Positions 46,370 through 58,862 of a DNA stretch of 64,000 nucleotides are shown piece by piece. A program made the translations under genes and the position numbers. The number at the start of each line of letters is the position of its first letter. The first letter of the stretch is position 1. The stretch spans positions 515,001 to 579,000 of the forward strand of contig JAUJYZ010001545.1 of assembly GCA_033675265.1 (NCBI GenBank), read 5' to 3'. The notes below the pieces were generated by a model. It saw only the letters and a program-made list of their open reading frames with translations. It did no database searches and had not been told where the DNA came from. The stretch comes from Actinostola sp. cb2023. Lineage: Eukaryota; Cnidaria; Anthozoa; Actiniaria; Actinostolidae.

Positions 46370-46570
46370 TCCTTGCTTGCTTTCTTGCTTCCTTCCTTCC
46401 TTCCTTCCTTCCTTCCTTCCTTCCTTCCTTCCTTCCTTCCTTCCTTCCTTCCTTCCTTCCTTCCTTCCTTCCTTCCTTCCTTCCTTCCTTCCTTCCTTCC
46501 TTCCTTCCTTCCTTCCTTCCTTCCTTCCTTCCTTCCTTCCTTCCTTTCTTTCTTCCTTCCTTCCTTCCAT
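46370..46570. repeat. CCTT microsatellite, about 45 units
   Basis: Pure CCTT units over almost 200 bp on the plus strand, giving open frames of Leu-Pro-Ser-Phe or Lys-Glu-Gly-Arg that are not genes. Confidence 0.98.
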
Positions 46571-46780
46571 CAATCCATCCATCCTTCCATCCATCCTTCC
46601 TTTCTTTCTTTAATTTCTCGGATCTGACGCTGACTTTCAACGACTTTCATTTCTCGATTTTATAAGTTTTTGAATCAGTTTCAAACCGACAAAAGCAAAA
46701 TGACTCAGCTGGTGGCTTTCTGGTAAGGAAAACGGAAAGACGCAGCTGATACTAGTTTTCTCCGAAAAGGGGAAAACAAC

Positions 46781-46977
46781 ATACAGTCAAACCTCTATTA
46801 TGCGGTCACCCTCGGGAAATAGCCAACTGACCGCTTATAAAGGTGACCGCTAAATAGAGGTCAAGTTTACAGTAAGTATATGGGAACCGATTTCCGGCAA
46901 TTTGAGTGAAAGTGACCGCTTAATAGAGGGTGACCGCTTTGCAGAGGGCCGCTTTTAAAATAGAGGTTTGACTGTAG
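46781..46977. mobile_element. pogo/Tigger-like MITE
   Basis: TACAGTCAAACCTCTATTAT at the left and TAGAGGTTTGACTGTA at the right are the termini, with TA at each outer edge. The inside carries repeated GACCGCTTAATAGAGGTGAC-like words that are typical of pogo-superfamily non-autonomous elements. Confidence 0.8.
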
Positions 46978-47719
46978 TCCGTTGTGTACCCCGGAAAGCC
47001 TTAGCTTTGTTTTCCTAATTGTGGGCTACCTGCCAGTTCTTGACCGAGAGGGATTGAGAGCTAACTTGCAACAGGAAACCCATAAGAGATATTCAGGGAG
47101 ACGCCTATACGGAGGAGTTGATTAACGAATTCTAAGTGTTTTCATTTTGATCTACTGTGCAAAGTACTGTGGGTGTTTTTAATCAAATCTGATGAATGAC
47201 GTACAAGCAATTAGTAAAACCGTAAGACACGAAATATTGCCATACCCAGCCTATTGAGAAAAAAAAAGTATTAACATTGTGATTGTGTTTACACTATGGT
47301 AACGTGTAATCGATATCAGACAATTCTGTCGGTTGTCGCGATGTTTTTTTGTCTTGTCAAGTTTGTCTTGAGACCAGAAAAGACATGGTGTACATATTTA
47401 AACAGCAATTTGCAACTGTCATTTGCCGGCTTCGCTCAAAGTAATTAATATTTCTAATTCGTGATATCATTTTTTATTCAGTTGATTGTTTTTAATAATT
47501 CAGCTTCTTATTCGGAAGATGACAACATTATTGGGAAAAACTGTGCGCCTTTATGCGCGGGGTTTTACGGCAATTTCCATAATTATTTTACGACTGCAAG
47601 TTATACCATACTATTTGAATTGTAGCGAAAATCAGGGGCACTGTAACAGAAACAAATCAACAGCAAACACAAATATAAGGTCAAAGAGAGAGAAGAAAGA
47701 TAAATGTAAAATAATAACT

Positions 47720-47720
47720 G

Positions 47721-47791
<71 letters not shown>

Positions 47792-47848
47792 CATCTTGAT
47801 AACAGTGACTTTGGATAACGCGACGTTTCGTTGTCATCATGACAACAT

Positions 47849-47943
<95 letters not shown>

Positions 47944-47945
47944 TA
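47720..47945. repeat. AAT microsatellite, two blocks
   Basis: Blocks at 47720-47790 and 47850-47940 are separated by 60 bp of unique sequence. Confidence 0.97.
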
Positions 47946-48847
47946 AAAAATAAAAAATAAAATTAATAAATATAATAATAATAATTTTACTCAAAAACTG
48001 AATCAGATGATCATAGCTGCTATTTCTTTCCGTGTCAAGTAGGTCGCGGTAGTACAATATTAATAGCGCAGGTGCTGAGTATTCGTCATCAGTTTCTTTA
48101 TTATTATTACTATTATAATCCTCTTTTTGCACCGCTTTAGTCAGTTTCTTTGTTTGCGGGACAACAAGATGAAAGGAAGTTTCTACAAAGTAGGAAAGTA
48201 ACAGCTCTTTACATTTCGTATTAACTCAGCGCTAAGACTTAGTCAGTTTTGAGAATTTAAAATGGATGAGGATGTGGTGCGGCTTAATCAAAGGGCACAC
48301 ACAACGCGTCTATGAATGCATATCAACTTGTACAGTCAAAAATAAATACAATTAATTATACAGTAAAAGCAAATGAATCAGAAAGAAACTGTTATGGGTA
48401 AGACTAAAGCTCCAAGTCTATATGTAAAATGAATGCAATATTTTTAATATCATAATGATTTTCCTTTTTCCGCGTTTGGTAAAATACACTGCTTTTATAA
48501 AAAAATTTAAATCAGACAGTTATATATCTCGAGCAGTCACTAAGGCCGTGTTTATTCACTAAGGTAAAAACCAGAAAACCAAGGTTAACCGCTCAAAAAC
48601 AACAGTTTTCTAATTTATACCGAGCCGGAGGTCCGGTAACTTGTTTACTTCAGCCGAAAACCATCGTGTAACTGACACGGCCGATGTTTTTAAATAACTA
48701 GATAGCAAGTACTTCCCTTAGGCCGCGATGTTACGTAAGAAAGATATAGGTCTTTCACAATGTTAAATCATTCATTCTAATAAATAAGGGAAATACAGGC
48801 TTTCGCAGTCATTAGTCAACATATTTTAATTCCTATTACTCTTCACT

Positions 48848-49780
48848 TTACACGTTACTTATGGCAATACGTTTATCAGCGAAGAAAACGTTTTTCAAAG
48901 CTTTGCGGAATTGTTTATTGCTAAATGCATATATAACAGGATTGATATAGGACGTCGAGTAGAAAAGGAACATGTACCAGTCCATATACCGCACAAAAAC
49001 GTTACATTTATCGAATGGTAGGACATTAAGAAGTGAACTCACAAAGTTTGGTAAAAACGTTAAAATAAACACAGTGATGACAATGAGAAATGTCTTGGCG
49101 GCTTTGCGGTTCTTTGTCAATCGCGGCATCATAGTTAGTTTGTATATCATGCTTCTTGCATCTTGCGTCGGGAATAGGCGGCGTTGTTGTTCGTTCGTTT
49201 TCGCTATGATGTAGGTATAACAGTATAAAGTCACAAGAAATGGCCCAAAAAGCGTCAGAACTGAAATAAGTAGCCAGTATATTGAGGTGTGCTTCAGATG
49301 ACTGAAACATAACATGGGTATGGCTAAGATAAATGAGACTAGCCAAATACTTTTTATAATCCTCAGTGCAACGGTAGGCGTTATGATAGTATGATATCGT
49401 AAAGACCATTTGATAGCCACAAGTCTATCGATACTAATAGCCAATATGCTCAAAGTTGTCCCGACGACCATCTGCACGGATAGTGCTGCTTCTATTCTGA
49501 TTAGAATATGATCGTTTTCCCATAGGTGATGTTTAGCGACTGCTAAAGCGTAAAACGGGATTGATACAATTCCGGACACCAAGTCAGTCGTGGCTAGTGA
49601 GCATATGATAAAGTTAGGTGGATTATGCAGCCTATTCGTTTTGTAGACGACCAAAAGAACAAGAGTATTGGTGGTAATAGCCAGCAAACTGGAAACAATA
49701 TTGATGGTGATAAAGATGCCACGTTGCAGTAAATACTTATTTATGGCTTCTCTGTTGATACTACATACGTTGTGTTCCAT
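48848..49780 (-). CDS. class A (rhodopsin-like) G-protein-coupled receptor
   Basis: Single exon, 310 residues, starting at the ATG at 49780 (MEHNVCSINREAINKY); the longer open frame upstream begins only at TTG. Seven hydrophobic segments are visible. TM1 has TNTLVLLV in place of GNxxV; TM2 has the standard LATTD; TM3 ends SIDRLVAI, so DRY is DRL; TM4 has the conserved Trp (SIWLVSF); TM6 has FLPNF and lacks the Trp of CWxP; TM7 has INPVIYAF, the full NPxxY. Helix 8 is NKQFRKALKNVF. The N terminus is short with one Cys and few glycosylation sites. Expected role: plasma-membrane receptor coupling a small ligand or peptide to G proteins; ligand unknown. Intronless receptors of this kind are expanded in anthozoans, which fits the suggested host. 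Confidence 0.88.
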   Translation of the reverse strand: MEHNVCSINREAINKYLLQRGIFITINIVSSLLAITTNTLVLLVVYKTNRLHNPPNFIICSLATTDLVSGIVSIPFYALAVAKHHLWENDHILIRIEAALSVQMVVGTTLSILAISIDRLVAIKWSLRYHTIITPTVALRIIKSIWLVSFILAIPMLCFSHLKHTSIYWLLISVLTLFGPFLVTLYCYTYIIAKTNEQQRRLFPTQDARSMIYKLTMMPRLTKNRKAAKTFLIVITVFILTFLPNFVSSLLNVLPFDKCNVFVRYMDWYMFLFYSTSYINPVIYAFSNKQFRKALKNVFFADKRIAISNV

Positions 49781-51344
49781 TCTGACTTGTGGTAACAACT
49801 GTTTCTTAGACGGAATAGTGAGTCATCCGACTAGAGAAATACTTTATATGATAGATTGGTAAGCAATTAGTTAGCGCATTTGAATTAATATTCCGTCATC
49901 CTGTCCTGGATAACACTGTCATCCTGAACACCTGGACAGTTATTCGTAAAGAAGATATTGTCATGCGGCATGGAAAAAAAGCTAGCTGACTAAAGATAAA
50001 AGCGAGTAATAAGATTGGAGTATAATCACGATATTAAGAGGGCGTGGCTGTAAGAACCGAGAATCTCAAATCAGTTGTGAAATTTCGAATTTGTTTTTAT
50101 TTTACCAAAACATCCCTTTGGGTGAACTGTTTTAGGAAATCATACTAAAAAATCCCAGCGCGTTTTCAATTTTGAGAAATTTACAAAAGTTTAAAAAATC
50201 AATTTAATTTCCGATTTTACCTCATTAATATGCACGAATTATGAGCCAACTTTAAAGCGATGGCGAGAGCTCGCAAATGTTTCAATCAAATTGATGTTGC
50301 TCACACGGCATTGCAAACAACTCACTAGCTTCAAGAATTGCAACAAAGCTTTGAACAAAATCCTTTATGAATATGTGGATTTGGCCTTGATCTACACCGT
50401 CTTATTTTACGTTCTTGCAACGGCCAAAATAAGGACCAAGTTCAACCTTCCAAAATCGATCCTGGTACCTAACAAATGGGTAAAAAAATTACACTGCATG
50501 AAAGCACGCTTATTCTAGTTTTGACAGGCAAAAAGTCAGCTCTGCAAATTAAAACGCGACCGCGCAGTGAAATATTAACTCGTACCATTTGAACGTCTTC
50601 AACGTGATATGCGATACGCAACGAAATGTCCAAACTAACCCCAAAGCGAAGTAAAGTACGAGAGAACCCAAAAATTGTTTGTAATACCTTCTAGCTATGC
50701 TATTAGTCAGTAAACTAAGAAAACGGAAGTTGTTCTCTGTGAAACCGTATCAGATAAACAACGGACGGTCACGCTACAAAAACCGATTAAAAACATCAGT
50801 GACGATCATGTTGTTAGACGAGGATCCCAAGTTCTAGTTTGCCACTATCGGCTCTAGATAGGTAGATTTCTAATATTTGAAAAGATCTACAATGTTGAGA
50901 ATATCGCATGATAAAAGAGTGAAAACATATGTCCTCGACATCGAGTATGGCATTAGATGGCGATCGAACACGCATGCAAAGGCAGATATTCAGTACCGCA
51001 ACCCTTAATTGCGCACAAATCTGCTACTGTGAAAGGGTTACGCAGAATAAACAGCATGCACTCACGTTTGATTCTCGAGAAAACGGGACAACTTATTGCA
51101 GTTGGATCGCGTAAGTAACAACGAGACAATTTACGTGAATCATTCCATGTTTGCCTGAGACAGCAGCTACCTAAATTGCTGAGATCCATGTTGTCTTATT
51201 TGATCTAGCAATATGCTATATGTGCTCAGGGTATTTGAAGGCAATTCAACAAGAAGAAAAAACAAGGAAATTGGAAGAAGAAAAACGGAGAGTAGTGGAG
51301 ATACCGCTAGGTAGCGCACGTGGTGGTAATTATAACCTGAGTTT

Positions 51345-52000
51345 CAGGTCCAAAGCTACTTTCCCCTCCCCTCCTTTCCCCTACATAGGCCTCTCCTATC
51401 CTTTTCCTCCCCTCTCCTCTCTTTTCCCTCTCCCCTCTCCCCTCCCCTATCCTTTTGCTCCCCTCTCCTTTCCTTTCCCCCCCTGCCCTCCCCTATCCTA
51501 TCCTTTATTCCCCTTTCCTATCCTTTAATTCGTCCCCCTCTCCTATCCCTCTCCTTCCCTCTCCTTTTCCTCTCCTATCCTTTCGCTCTTACCTCTCCTT
51601 TCCCTTCCCCTCCCCTATCATTTCCCTCCCTGCCCAGTCCTATACTTTCCCTCTCCCCTCTCCTTTCCCCTCCCCTCAGCCTTTTCCTCCCCTCTCCTAT
51701 ATCCCTCTCCCCTCTCCTTTCCCTCTCCCCTCCCCTCCCCTGTCCTTTCCCTCCCCTCTCCTATCCTTTCCCTCTCCTCTCTCCTTATTTGCCATCCCCT
51801 CTCCTTTCCCCTCCCCTCAACCTTTTCCTCCCCTCTCCTATATCCCTCTCCCCTCTCCTTTCCCCTCCCCTCTCCCTTCCCTCTCATATCCTTTCCCTCT
51901 CCCCTCTCCTTTCCCCTCCCCTCCCCTATCCTTTCCCCCCCCTCTCCTATCCTTTCCCTCTCCTCTCTCCTTATTTCCCATCCCCTCCCCTTTGAGCCTG
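51345..52000. repeat. 650-bp polypyrimidine tract
   Basis: Almost only C and T on the plus strand, built from CCTCTCCTTTCCCCTCCCC-like units with dispersed TATCC. Such a tract can form triplex DNA. It lies between the inner arms of the 4.2-kb palindrome, that is, at its loop. Confidence 0.93.
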
Positions 52001-52177
52001 AAATTCAGGTTAAACTTCTCAACTGCAATAAGTTGTCCCGTTTTCTCGAGAATCAAACGTGAGTGCATGCTGTTTATTCTGCGTAACCCTTTCACAGTAG
52101 CAGAGTTGTGCGCAATTAAGGGTTGCGGTACTGAACATCTGACTTTGCGTGTTCGCCATCTAATGCCATACTCGGCT

Positions 52178-52281
52178 TACCCTGGTTCCAGAGTCTCGAA
52201 AGTCGGGTCTGTCGAGTCCGAAGGACGAGACGTTCTTTGCGGCTCGCCTCCCCAGTAACAGTAGCCTCTGGAACCAGGGTA
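52178..52281. mobile_element. 104-bp MITE with 9-bp target duplication
   Basis: TACCCTGGTTCCAGAG left, CTCTGGAACCAGGGTA right, flanked on each side by TACTCGGCT (52169-52177, 52282-52290). It interrupts the right inner arm of the palindrome and is absent from the left one, so it is younger. A 9-bp duplication suggests a MULE-type enzyme, an 8-bp reading suggests hAT. Confidence 0.88.
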
Positions 52282-52707
52282 TACTCGGCTCGATGTCGAG
52301 GACATATAGTCAGCAACGAATGGGACCCATCAGCTACATGATCAGTGAAATGGTACTGTATAAACGATACAAATGTGCAAAGAAACAATACCTGCTCTTG
52401 CAAGCAGCAACTTCATTTCGTTGTTCAGGGACAAATCTTCGCTAATCCCATTCATTTCTAGATGTCTCGACACATCTCTATTGCATTCTGCCAGAGGAAC
52501 ACATTGAAACTGGTGTGGATATTCTGGACTAATTCCTCAAGACACGTTGCTTTTTATACGAGCCGAAAAGCTACACAACGCCATTTCCAACTAGTGCAAT
52601 ACTGGATTGAGCAATGTCACTTCAAATTACGAAACATCGTGCAAAGATCCAGAGATAATTTATTCAAAATTTAACTGGATAACTGGATTAACTGAAGAAT
52701 GCATACA

Positions 52708-52990
52708 GTCATTTGCAAAAATTCTGGCCGCTACGAAATATCAATATATCGGGTGCATTATGGGTAATTAAATAATCGAAAATTCCCCTTAAAGCGGGTT
52801 AATGCCAGCAAAGTTGGTAGTAATATTTAGTATAATGTATATTTTAGTCTTACGTTTGTTGTTTGTAAATTTTGCTTCATTTAATAAGTTAGGAAACTCA
52901 AAATAGTATTATTTAATTACCCATAATGCAACCGATATATTGATATATTGATATATCGTGGCGGCCAGAATTTTTGCAAATGACTGTATA
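52708..52990. mobile_element. Tc1/mariner-like MITE
   Basis: ATACAGTCATTTGCAAAAAT with TCTGGCCGC at the left pairs with GCGGCCAGA and ATTTTTGCAAATGACTGTAT at the right; TA borders both ends. Inner arms share ATTATGGGTAATTAAATAAT. Confidence 0.85.
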
Positions 52991-54295
52991 TTACTGCTAG
53001 GCCTGCAGTTTGTCGTTAGAATATGTGCAACAGGTTGGCAGTATCGCAAAATTATGCTATTCAGGGAAGATCAAAGGCCAATGTAAGCTATTTTAGGATA
53101 CAAAAACTGCTACAACAGGATACAAACAATTATACCGTGACAAGTCTTGGCCTAAATGTACGGTGAGTCCATTATGTTTAGTGAGTGGCCTACTCATGCA
53201 GTTCAGTACAGAAGTCAGTTGTAAGTATCTCAAAAGTTTATCGTATTGGTTGAATGTAGTTGCAAAGTAACAGAATACCGAATAAATGGTTGTTTTAAAA
53301 TGCGTAGCGGCAGTTAAACGGCTCGTGATCAATTTCATTAATTAGCCGGTTACTTCCGGTTGTCTTTGAAAGGTCGACAATGTTTTCACTCTTTTATCAT
53401 GCGATATTCTCAACATTGTAGATCTTTTCAAATATCAGAAATCTACCTATCTAGAGCCGATAGTGGCAAACTAGAACTTGGGAGCCTCGTCTAACAACAT
53501 CGTCACTGATGTTTTTAATCGGTTTTTGTAGCGTGACCGTCCGTTGTTTATCTGATACGGTTTCACAGAGAACAACTTCCGTTTTCTTAGTTTACTGACT
53601 AAAAGCATAGCTAGAAGATATTACAAACGATTTTTGGGTTCTCTCGTACTTTACTTCGCTTTGGGGTTAGTTTGGACATTTCGTTGCGTATCGCATATCA
53701 CGTTGAAGACGTTCAAATGGTACGAGTTAATATTTCACTGCGCGGTCGCGTTTTAATTTGCAGAGCTGACTTTTTGCCTGTCAAAACTAGAATAAGCGTG
53801 CTTTCATGCAGTTTTTACCCATTTGTTAGGTACCAGGATCGATTTTGGAAGGTTGAACTTGGTCCTTATTTTGGCCGTTGCAAGAACGTAAAATAAGACG
53901 GTGTAGATCAAGGCCAAAACCACATATTCATAAAGGATTTTGTTCAAAGCTTTGTTGCAATTCTTGAAGCTAGTGAGTTGTTTGCAATGTGTGAGCAACA
54001 TCAATTTGATTGAAACATTTGCGAGCTCTCGCCATCGCTTTAAAGTTGGCTCATAATTCGTGCATATTAATGAGGTAAAATCGGAAATTTAATTGATTTT
54101 TTAAACTTTTGTAAATTTCTCAAAATTGAAAACGCGCTGGGATTTTTTAGTATGATTTCCTAAAACAGTTCACCCAAAGGGATGTTTTGGTGAAATAAAA
54201 ACAAATTCGAAATTTCACAACTGATTTGAGATTCTCGGTTCTTACAGGCACACCCTCTTAATAATAATAATAATAACCACAAAATTATAATATTC

Positions 54296-55365
54296 ATAAA
54301 ATAAAAATGATATTGATCATGGTGAAATTAATCATCATATTAATAATGATGAATCATGATATTGATCATGGTGAAATTAATCATCATATTAATAATGATG
54401 AATGATGATATTGATTATGGTGAAATTAATCATCATATTAATAATGATGAATCATGATATTGATCATGGTGAAATTAATCACCATATTAATAATGATGAA
54501 CCATGATATTGATCATGGTGAAATTAATCATCATATTAATATTGATGAATCATGATATTGATCATGGTGAAATTAATCATCATATTATTAAATAATGATG
54601 GATCGTGATATTGATCATGGTGAAATTAATCATCATATTAATAATGATGAATCATGATATTGATCATGGTGAAATTAATCATCATCATGTAATAATGATG
54701 AATCATGATATTGATCATGGTGAAATTAATCACCATATTAATAATGATGAACCATGATATTGATCATGGTGAAATTAATCATCATATTAATATTGATGAA
54801 TCATGATATTGATCATGGTGAAATTAATCATCATATTATTAAATAATGATGGATCATGATATTGATCAAGGTGAAATTAATCATGATACTAATGATAAAT
54901 AATGATATTGATCATGGTGAAATTAATCATCATATTATTAAATAATGATGGATCATGATATTGATCAAGGTGAAATTAATCATGATACTAATGATGAATA
55001 ATGATATTGATCATGGTGAAATTAATCATCATATTATTAAATAATGATGGATCATGATATTGATCATGGTGAAATTAATCATGATACTAATGATGAATAA
55101 TGATATTGATCAAGGTGAAATTAATCATGATACTAATGATGAATAATGATATTGATCATGGTGAAATTAATCATCATATTATTAAATAATGATGGATCAT
55201 GATATTGATCATGGTGAAATTAATCACCATATTAATAATGATGAACCATGATATTGATCATGGTGAAATTAATCATCATATTAATAATGATGAATCATGA
55301 TAATGATCATGGTGAAATTAATCATCATATTGATCTGAAATTAATCATGATATTTTAATATTAAA
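54296..55365. repeat. 49-bp tandem repeat, about 20 copies
   Basis: Unit GATATTGATCATGGTGAAAT then TAATCATCATATTAATAATG and ATGAATCAT. Some copies have a TTAAATAATGATGGATC variant. It begins about 40 bp past the right end of the 4.2-kb element. Confidence 0.96.
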
Positions 55366-55784
55366 ATAATGATTTTAAAGTAACCTATAGTTTTTTGTAC
55401 TGTTTGATGAAATTGCGGATGTCATGGTGCCGCAATATATCTCATGGACACATCGTCATAGTCATATATTCTCGATTCTCAATTTGGCTCAGCAAAACTG
55501 AGTTTAATTATAACTTATAACTTATCAGTAACAAGAATAATGACAATTATGTAGAGTGCAAACCATATGTCCGTGAAATAGTACTATTACTAAATAGTAC
55601 TAATAGTGCTATCTCCATTGTTTTCCAGTATTGTTTCATCAGTGCTATTTAGTACTAACTACGATTCAGTAATTGAAGTGCATCGTGAAATAGAAGTGAT
55701 TGCATGCAGTTCAACAGTAAAGCAATTATCAAGTGCATCCACTGGAACTGAAAACGCACGATCTTGGATGGTGCAAATTTTGTG

Positions 55785-56150
55785 TAAATCAGTCTCTGTA
55801 AATTCTGTGCAAATTCTGTGCCAAACTTTGAATAAATTCTGTATAAATTGTGTAAATTCTGTGTAAATTTTGAATAAATTATGTGTAAATTCTTTGCAAA
55901 TTCTGTATAAATTCTGTGTAACTTCTACATAAATTGTGTAAATTCTGTGCAAATTCTGTGTAAAATTCTGTGTAAATTCTATGTAAATTCTGTGTAAATT
56001 CCGTGTCAGAAATGCCCCAAACCATGTACTGTACGCGAAATTTACACTGTTCGGCCATGCAAGAGCGAGTGCGATGTAAATTTCGTATAAATTCTGTGTA
56101 TATTTTATAATTGAAAAATTTACATGGTTTCGAACATTTACACACAATTT
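55785..56150. repeat. degenerate AAATTCTGTGT repeat
   Basis: Roughly 25 copies of TGTAAATTCTGTG with TGCAAATTC and TAAATTG variants. It ends in GAAATTTACATGGTTTCG-like sequence. Open frames on the minus strand are compositional. Confidence 0.85.
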
Positions 56151-57350
56151 ACATCAATGTATTTATTATGGTTTACGTAACAAGCGCATGGAGTGCGCTG
56201 GTATGTATCATTGTTGTGTTAGGGTGGGAACAGTTCATTAGCGGGACGCTAATATAAAAGCAGTTACAGAGAAGGTTGAGTCATTCGCGTTCAACGTTTC
56301 TTCGCGTCGCCGTGTCTTTTTGTTTTTTGTTTAGCTAGCCTTCTCAGATGGTATGATATGTCATTTATATAAATTGAGGAATGATATTGACCAAAAATTG
56401 TATTTTGCAGGATGAAGCAGGAGACTAGGGAGAGACGTAGTGCATTATGGGTACAATAGAAGTCCGTTCGTCTTTTTGTGTGAATCAGTCAGTCAACCAG
56501 CGTCTCTTCTTATATATATTGTTATATCTTATGATATTTAGGAACCTTAAAACCCTAAGGTTGCAGCATTGCATGGTAGGGAGTACATGTTTCCCAACTT
56601 TTCCACAAAGTGGTTTTTGAGGAGTTTTTCGTGTCCCCCATGCTACTCAGGTATAGATCTGCATAGGGCCAATGGGCTTTGAAAATGTGCTATAATGACA
56701 CGTTAACAAACTGCGTGCTGTTGCGCTCGGTTGACCAACATGCCCCAGTATCAAAGTTGTGTGTCAGCCGTACTGTGTAATGTAAGAACACTTTATACTT
56801 ACTACGTAATTACCAAGAACCTATATTAGCCAAAATTCAAGGTTGGACTCGTTAGTCAAAAGCTTAGTTCAGTTTATAGTACTTCACTTGTAACTTGATG
56901 TAATTATTCAATTACAATTGTAAGAGTTATTGTGAGAATAATGAATAAAGACATGCACGCGTCGTCGTGTGGACCGCACACTCCTATAAGTCTGTCTAGT
57001 ATTACATGATAAATGTTTTATATTCGGTTGAGCGGGGAGCGAATTAGAATATAAATAGAATTTACAGCTGTCAAGAGTGTGTTTTTTCCATTGATTGCAT
57101 GTCGTAACATGTTGACATAAAAACGTTGCTAGAGACGAATGTATTACGTCATCCTCGTTGAAACGGCTTTGAAGGGGGCTTAGGAGGAAAATAAGCAAAC
57201 GGAACTTGCTAAAAGCTGTTTTAGAAAGGACGTAGCACTCAGTCTTGTCCTGGGAGTTAAGATAACATTTCCCTTTGGTTTAGAGCTCATGACACTCGGT
57301 GGCAGGCTGATTGCCTTACAGGTACGCGCACTTGGAGATCAGTAATTTTC
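56151..57350. other. intergenic, no gene seen
   Basis: No exon with acceptable splice sites and no domain recognised. Local motifs only, such as AGGGAGAGACG near 56430. Confidence 0.4.
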
Positions 57351-57351
57351 A

Positions 57352-57777
57352 TATTACAACCATTATCGTTGAAGTGCGACCCAGAAAACTACGAGGGAGG
57401 GTTTTCTTCGAGTTACGAACTTCGAGTTACGCGATTTTACGTAGCTCGATTTTGATTTCACCGTTGTTTGTCATCGAGTTACGCGTAAATGTCAAAGTGG
57501 CTAAAAAAATGGCTAAAAAATGTGGGTGGTCCGAGCGCGTAACTCGAAAATCGCGTAACTCGAAGTTCGTAACTCGAAGTTCGTAACTCGAAGAAAACCC
57601 TATCTCGAAAACTACAACGCTTTCAGACAAACTCCAGTCTAGACAGCCGTCAATCAAATTAGCTTTGCTATGATTGGCTAAAGTCTGGACACGCCCATGT
57701 TGTTTGATTGACATCCAGCTATTTTCAAACCTGACAAGCTGTTTTGAAAGTCGCACTTCAATGATAATGGTTATAAA
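57352..57777. mobile_element. MITE with a second MITE nested inside
   Basis: Outer termini are ACAACCATTATCGTTGAAGT with GCGAC and GTCGC with ACTTCAATGATAATGGTT. Inside, AGGGTTTTCTTCGAGTTACG at about 57398 pairs with CGTAACTCGAAGAAAACCCT ending at 57602, bounding a 205-bp inner element made of CTTCGAGTTACGAA words. Confidence 0.82.
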
Positions 57778-58353
57778 ACTGAAACAGAGAGACTATTACG
57801 TAGTCGTGAACACACTGATGTAACCGTAATTTATATCTTATTCGTAATCACCATTACTAGTCATTGTTATGTTTGATAACGTGACAGCTATTCTAAAAAC
57901 TACATAAAGAATTAATGAATAAGAGATCAAACTGGTGTAAACCAATCTGGTTTTCGCCCCCGGCTGGACTAGCTGATGGGTATTGGTTCTATTTACTATT
58001 TGAGTCATTAAGGCAAACTCAACTATTAAGCTTTATATGATTTTAGAGCTTTTTGGTTTAGCCTTATTATCCAGAGCCTTCATGCAGTCATCGCCTGATA
58101 GACTTGTTATAAAATAAGCATTAATAATTAAAATAAGCCATAATTATTAGTTCAGTTAACACAAGCTTATTGGCCAAAATAAAAAAAATGATAATATCAC
58201 ATGAAATTGTCAAAACGCACTGTCAGATTTGTAGAAACTACTGTATGTTAAGCGTTATGGAAAATAAATAAATATTATTACCCCCTCTCCCAAGACCAAA
58301 AATATTATCTATTCATTGAACAAAACTGAAAAGTGATATTCTAATTTTGCATA

Positions 58354-58862
58354 ATAAGTGTTAAAAAATGAGGGTAACACTTGTGCCCCTAAATGTACCT
58401 TAGTATCCAAGTGTTAAAAAATGAGGGTAACACTTGTGCCCCTAAATGTACCTTAGTATCCAAGTGTTAAAAAATGAGAGTAACACTTGTGCCCCTAAAT
58501 GTACCTTAGTATCCAAGTGTTAAAAAATGAGGGTAACACTTGTGCCCCTAAATGTACCTTAGTATCCAAGTGTTAAAAAATGAGGGTAACATTTGTGCCC
58601 CTAAATGTACCTTAGTATCCAAGTGTTAAAAAATGAGGGTAACATTTGCGCCCCTAAATGTACCTTAGTATCCAAGTGTTAAAAAATGAGGGTAACATTT
58701 GCGCCCCTATGTACCTTAGTATCCAAGTGTTAAAAAATGAGGGTAGCACTTGTGCCCCTAAATCCCTAAATGTATCTTAGTATCCAAGTGTTAATCAAAT
58801 GAGAGTAACACTTGTGCCCCTAAATGTACCTTAGTATCCAAAGTGTTAAAAGATGGGGGTAA
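58354..58862. repeat. 53-bp tandem repeat, about nine copies
   Basis: Unit AGTGTTAAAAAATGAGGGTA, ACACTTGTGCCCCTAAATGT, ACCTTAGTATCCA. Later copies have small deletions. It lies about 160 bp beyond the REC114-like stop. Confidence 0.96.

Larger units (their letters stand above)
50038..54257. mobile_element. 4.2-kb TTAA-flanked palindromic element
   Basis: GAGGGCGTGGCTGTAAGAAC at 50038 is mirrored by GTTCTTACAGGCACACCCTC ending at 54257, and TTAA stands on each side (50034-50037, 54258-54261). Outer arms of about 890 bp (50038-50930 and 53380-54257) pair at high identity, for example TAAAAACATCAGTGACGATC and its complement. A further inner pair is 50930-51115 with 52015-52312. No transposase frame was found. 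The inner region holds a pyrimidine tract and at least two younger MITEs. The same open stretch is read from both arms only because they are inverted copies. Confidence 0.88.

Noticed and set aside
46238..46665. Lys-Glu-Gly-Arg and Leu-Pro-Ser-Phe proteins
   Set aside because: Translation of a CCTT microsatellite.
47486..48132. Poly-Asn, poly-Tyr and poly-Leu frames
   Set aside because: Translation of AAT microsatellites.
50291..50518. Open frame repeated at 53804-54004 on the other strand, looking conserved
   Set aside because: The similarity reflects the inverted arms of the same element, not selection.
51220..52258. Pro/Ser-rich 267-residue frame
   Set aside because: Lies in the polypyrimidine tract inside a transposable palindrome; the other strand is equally open.
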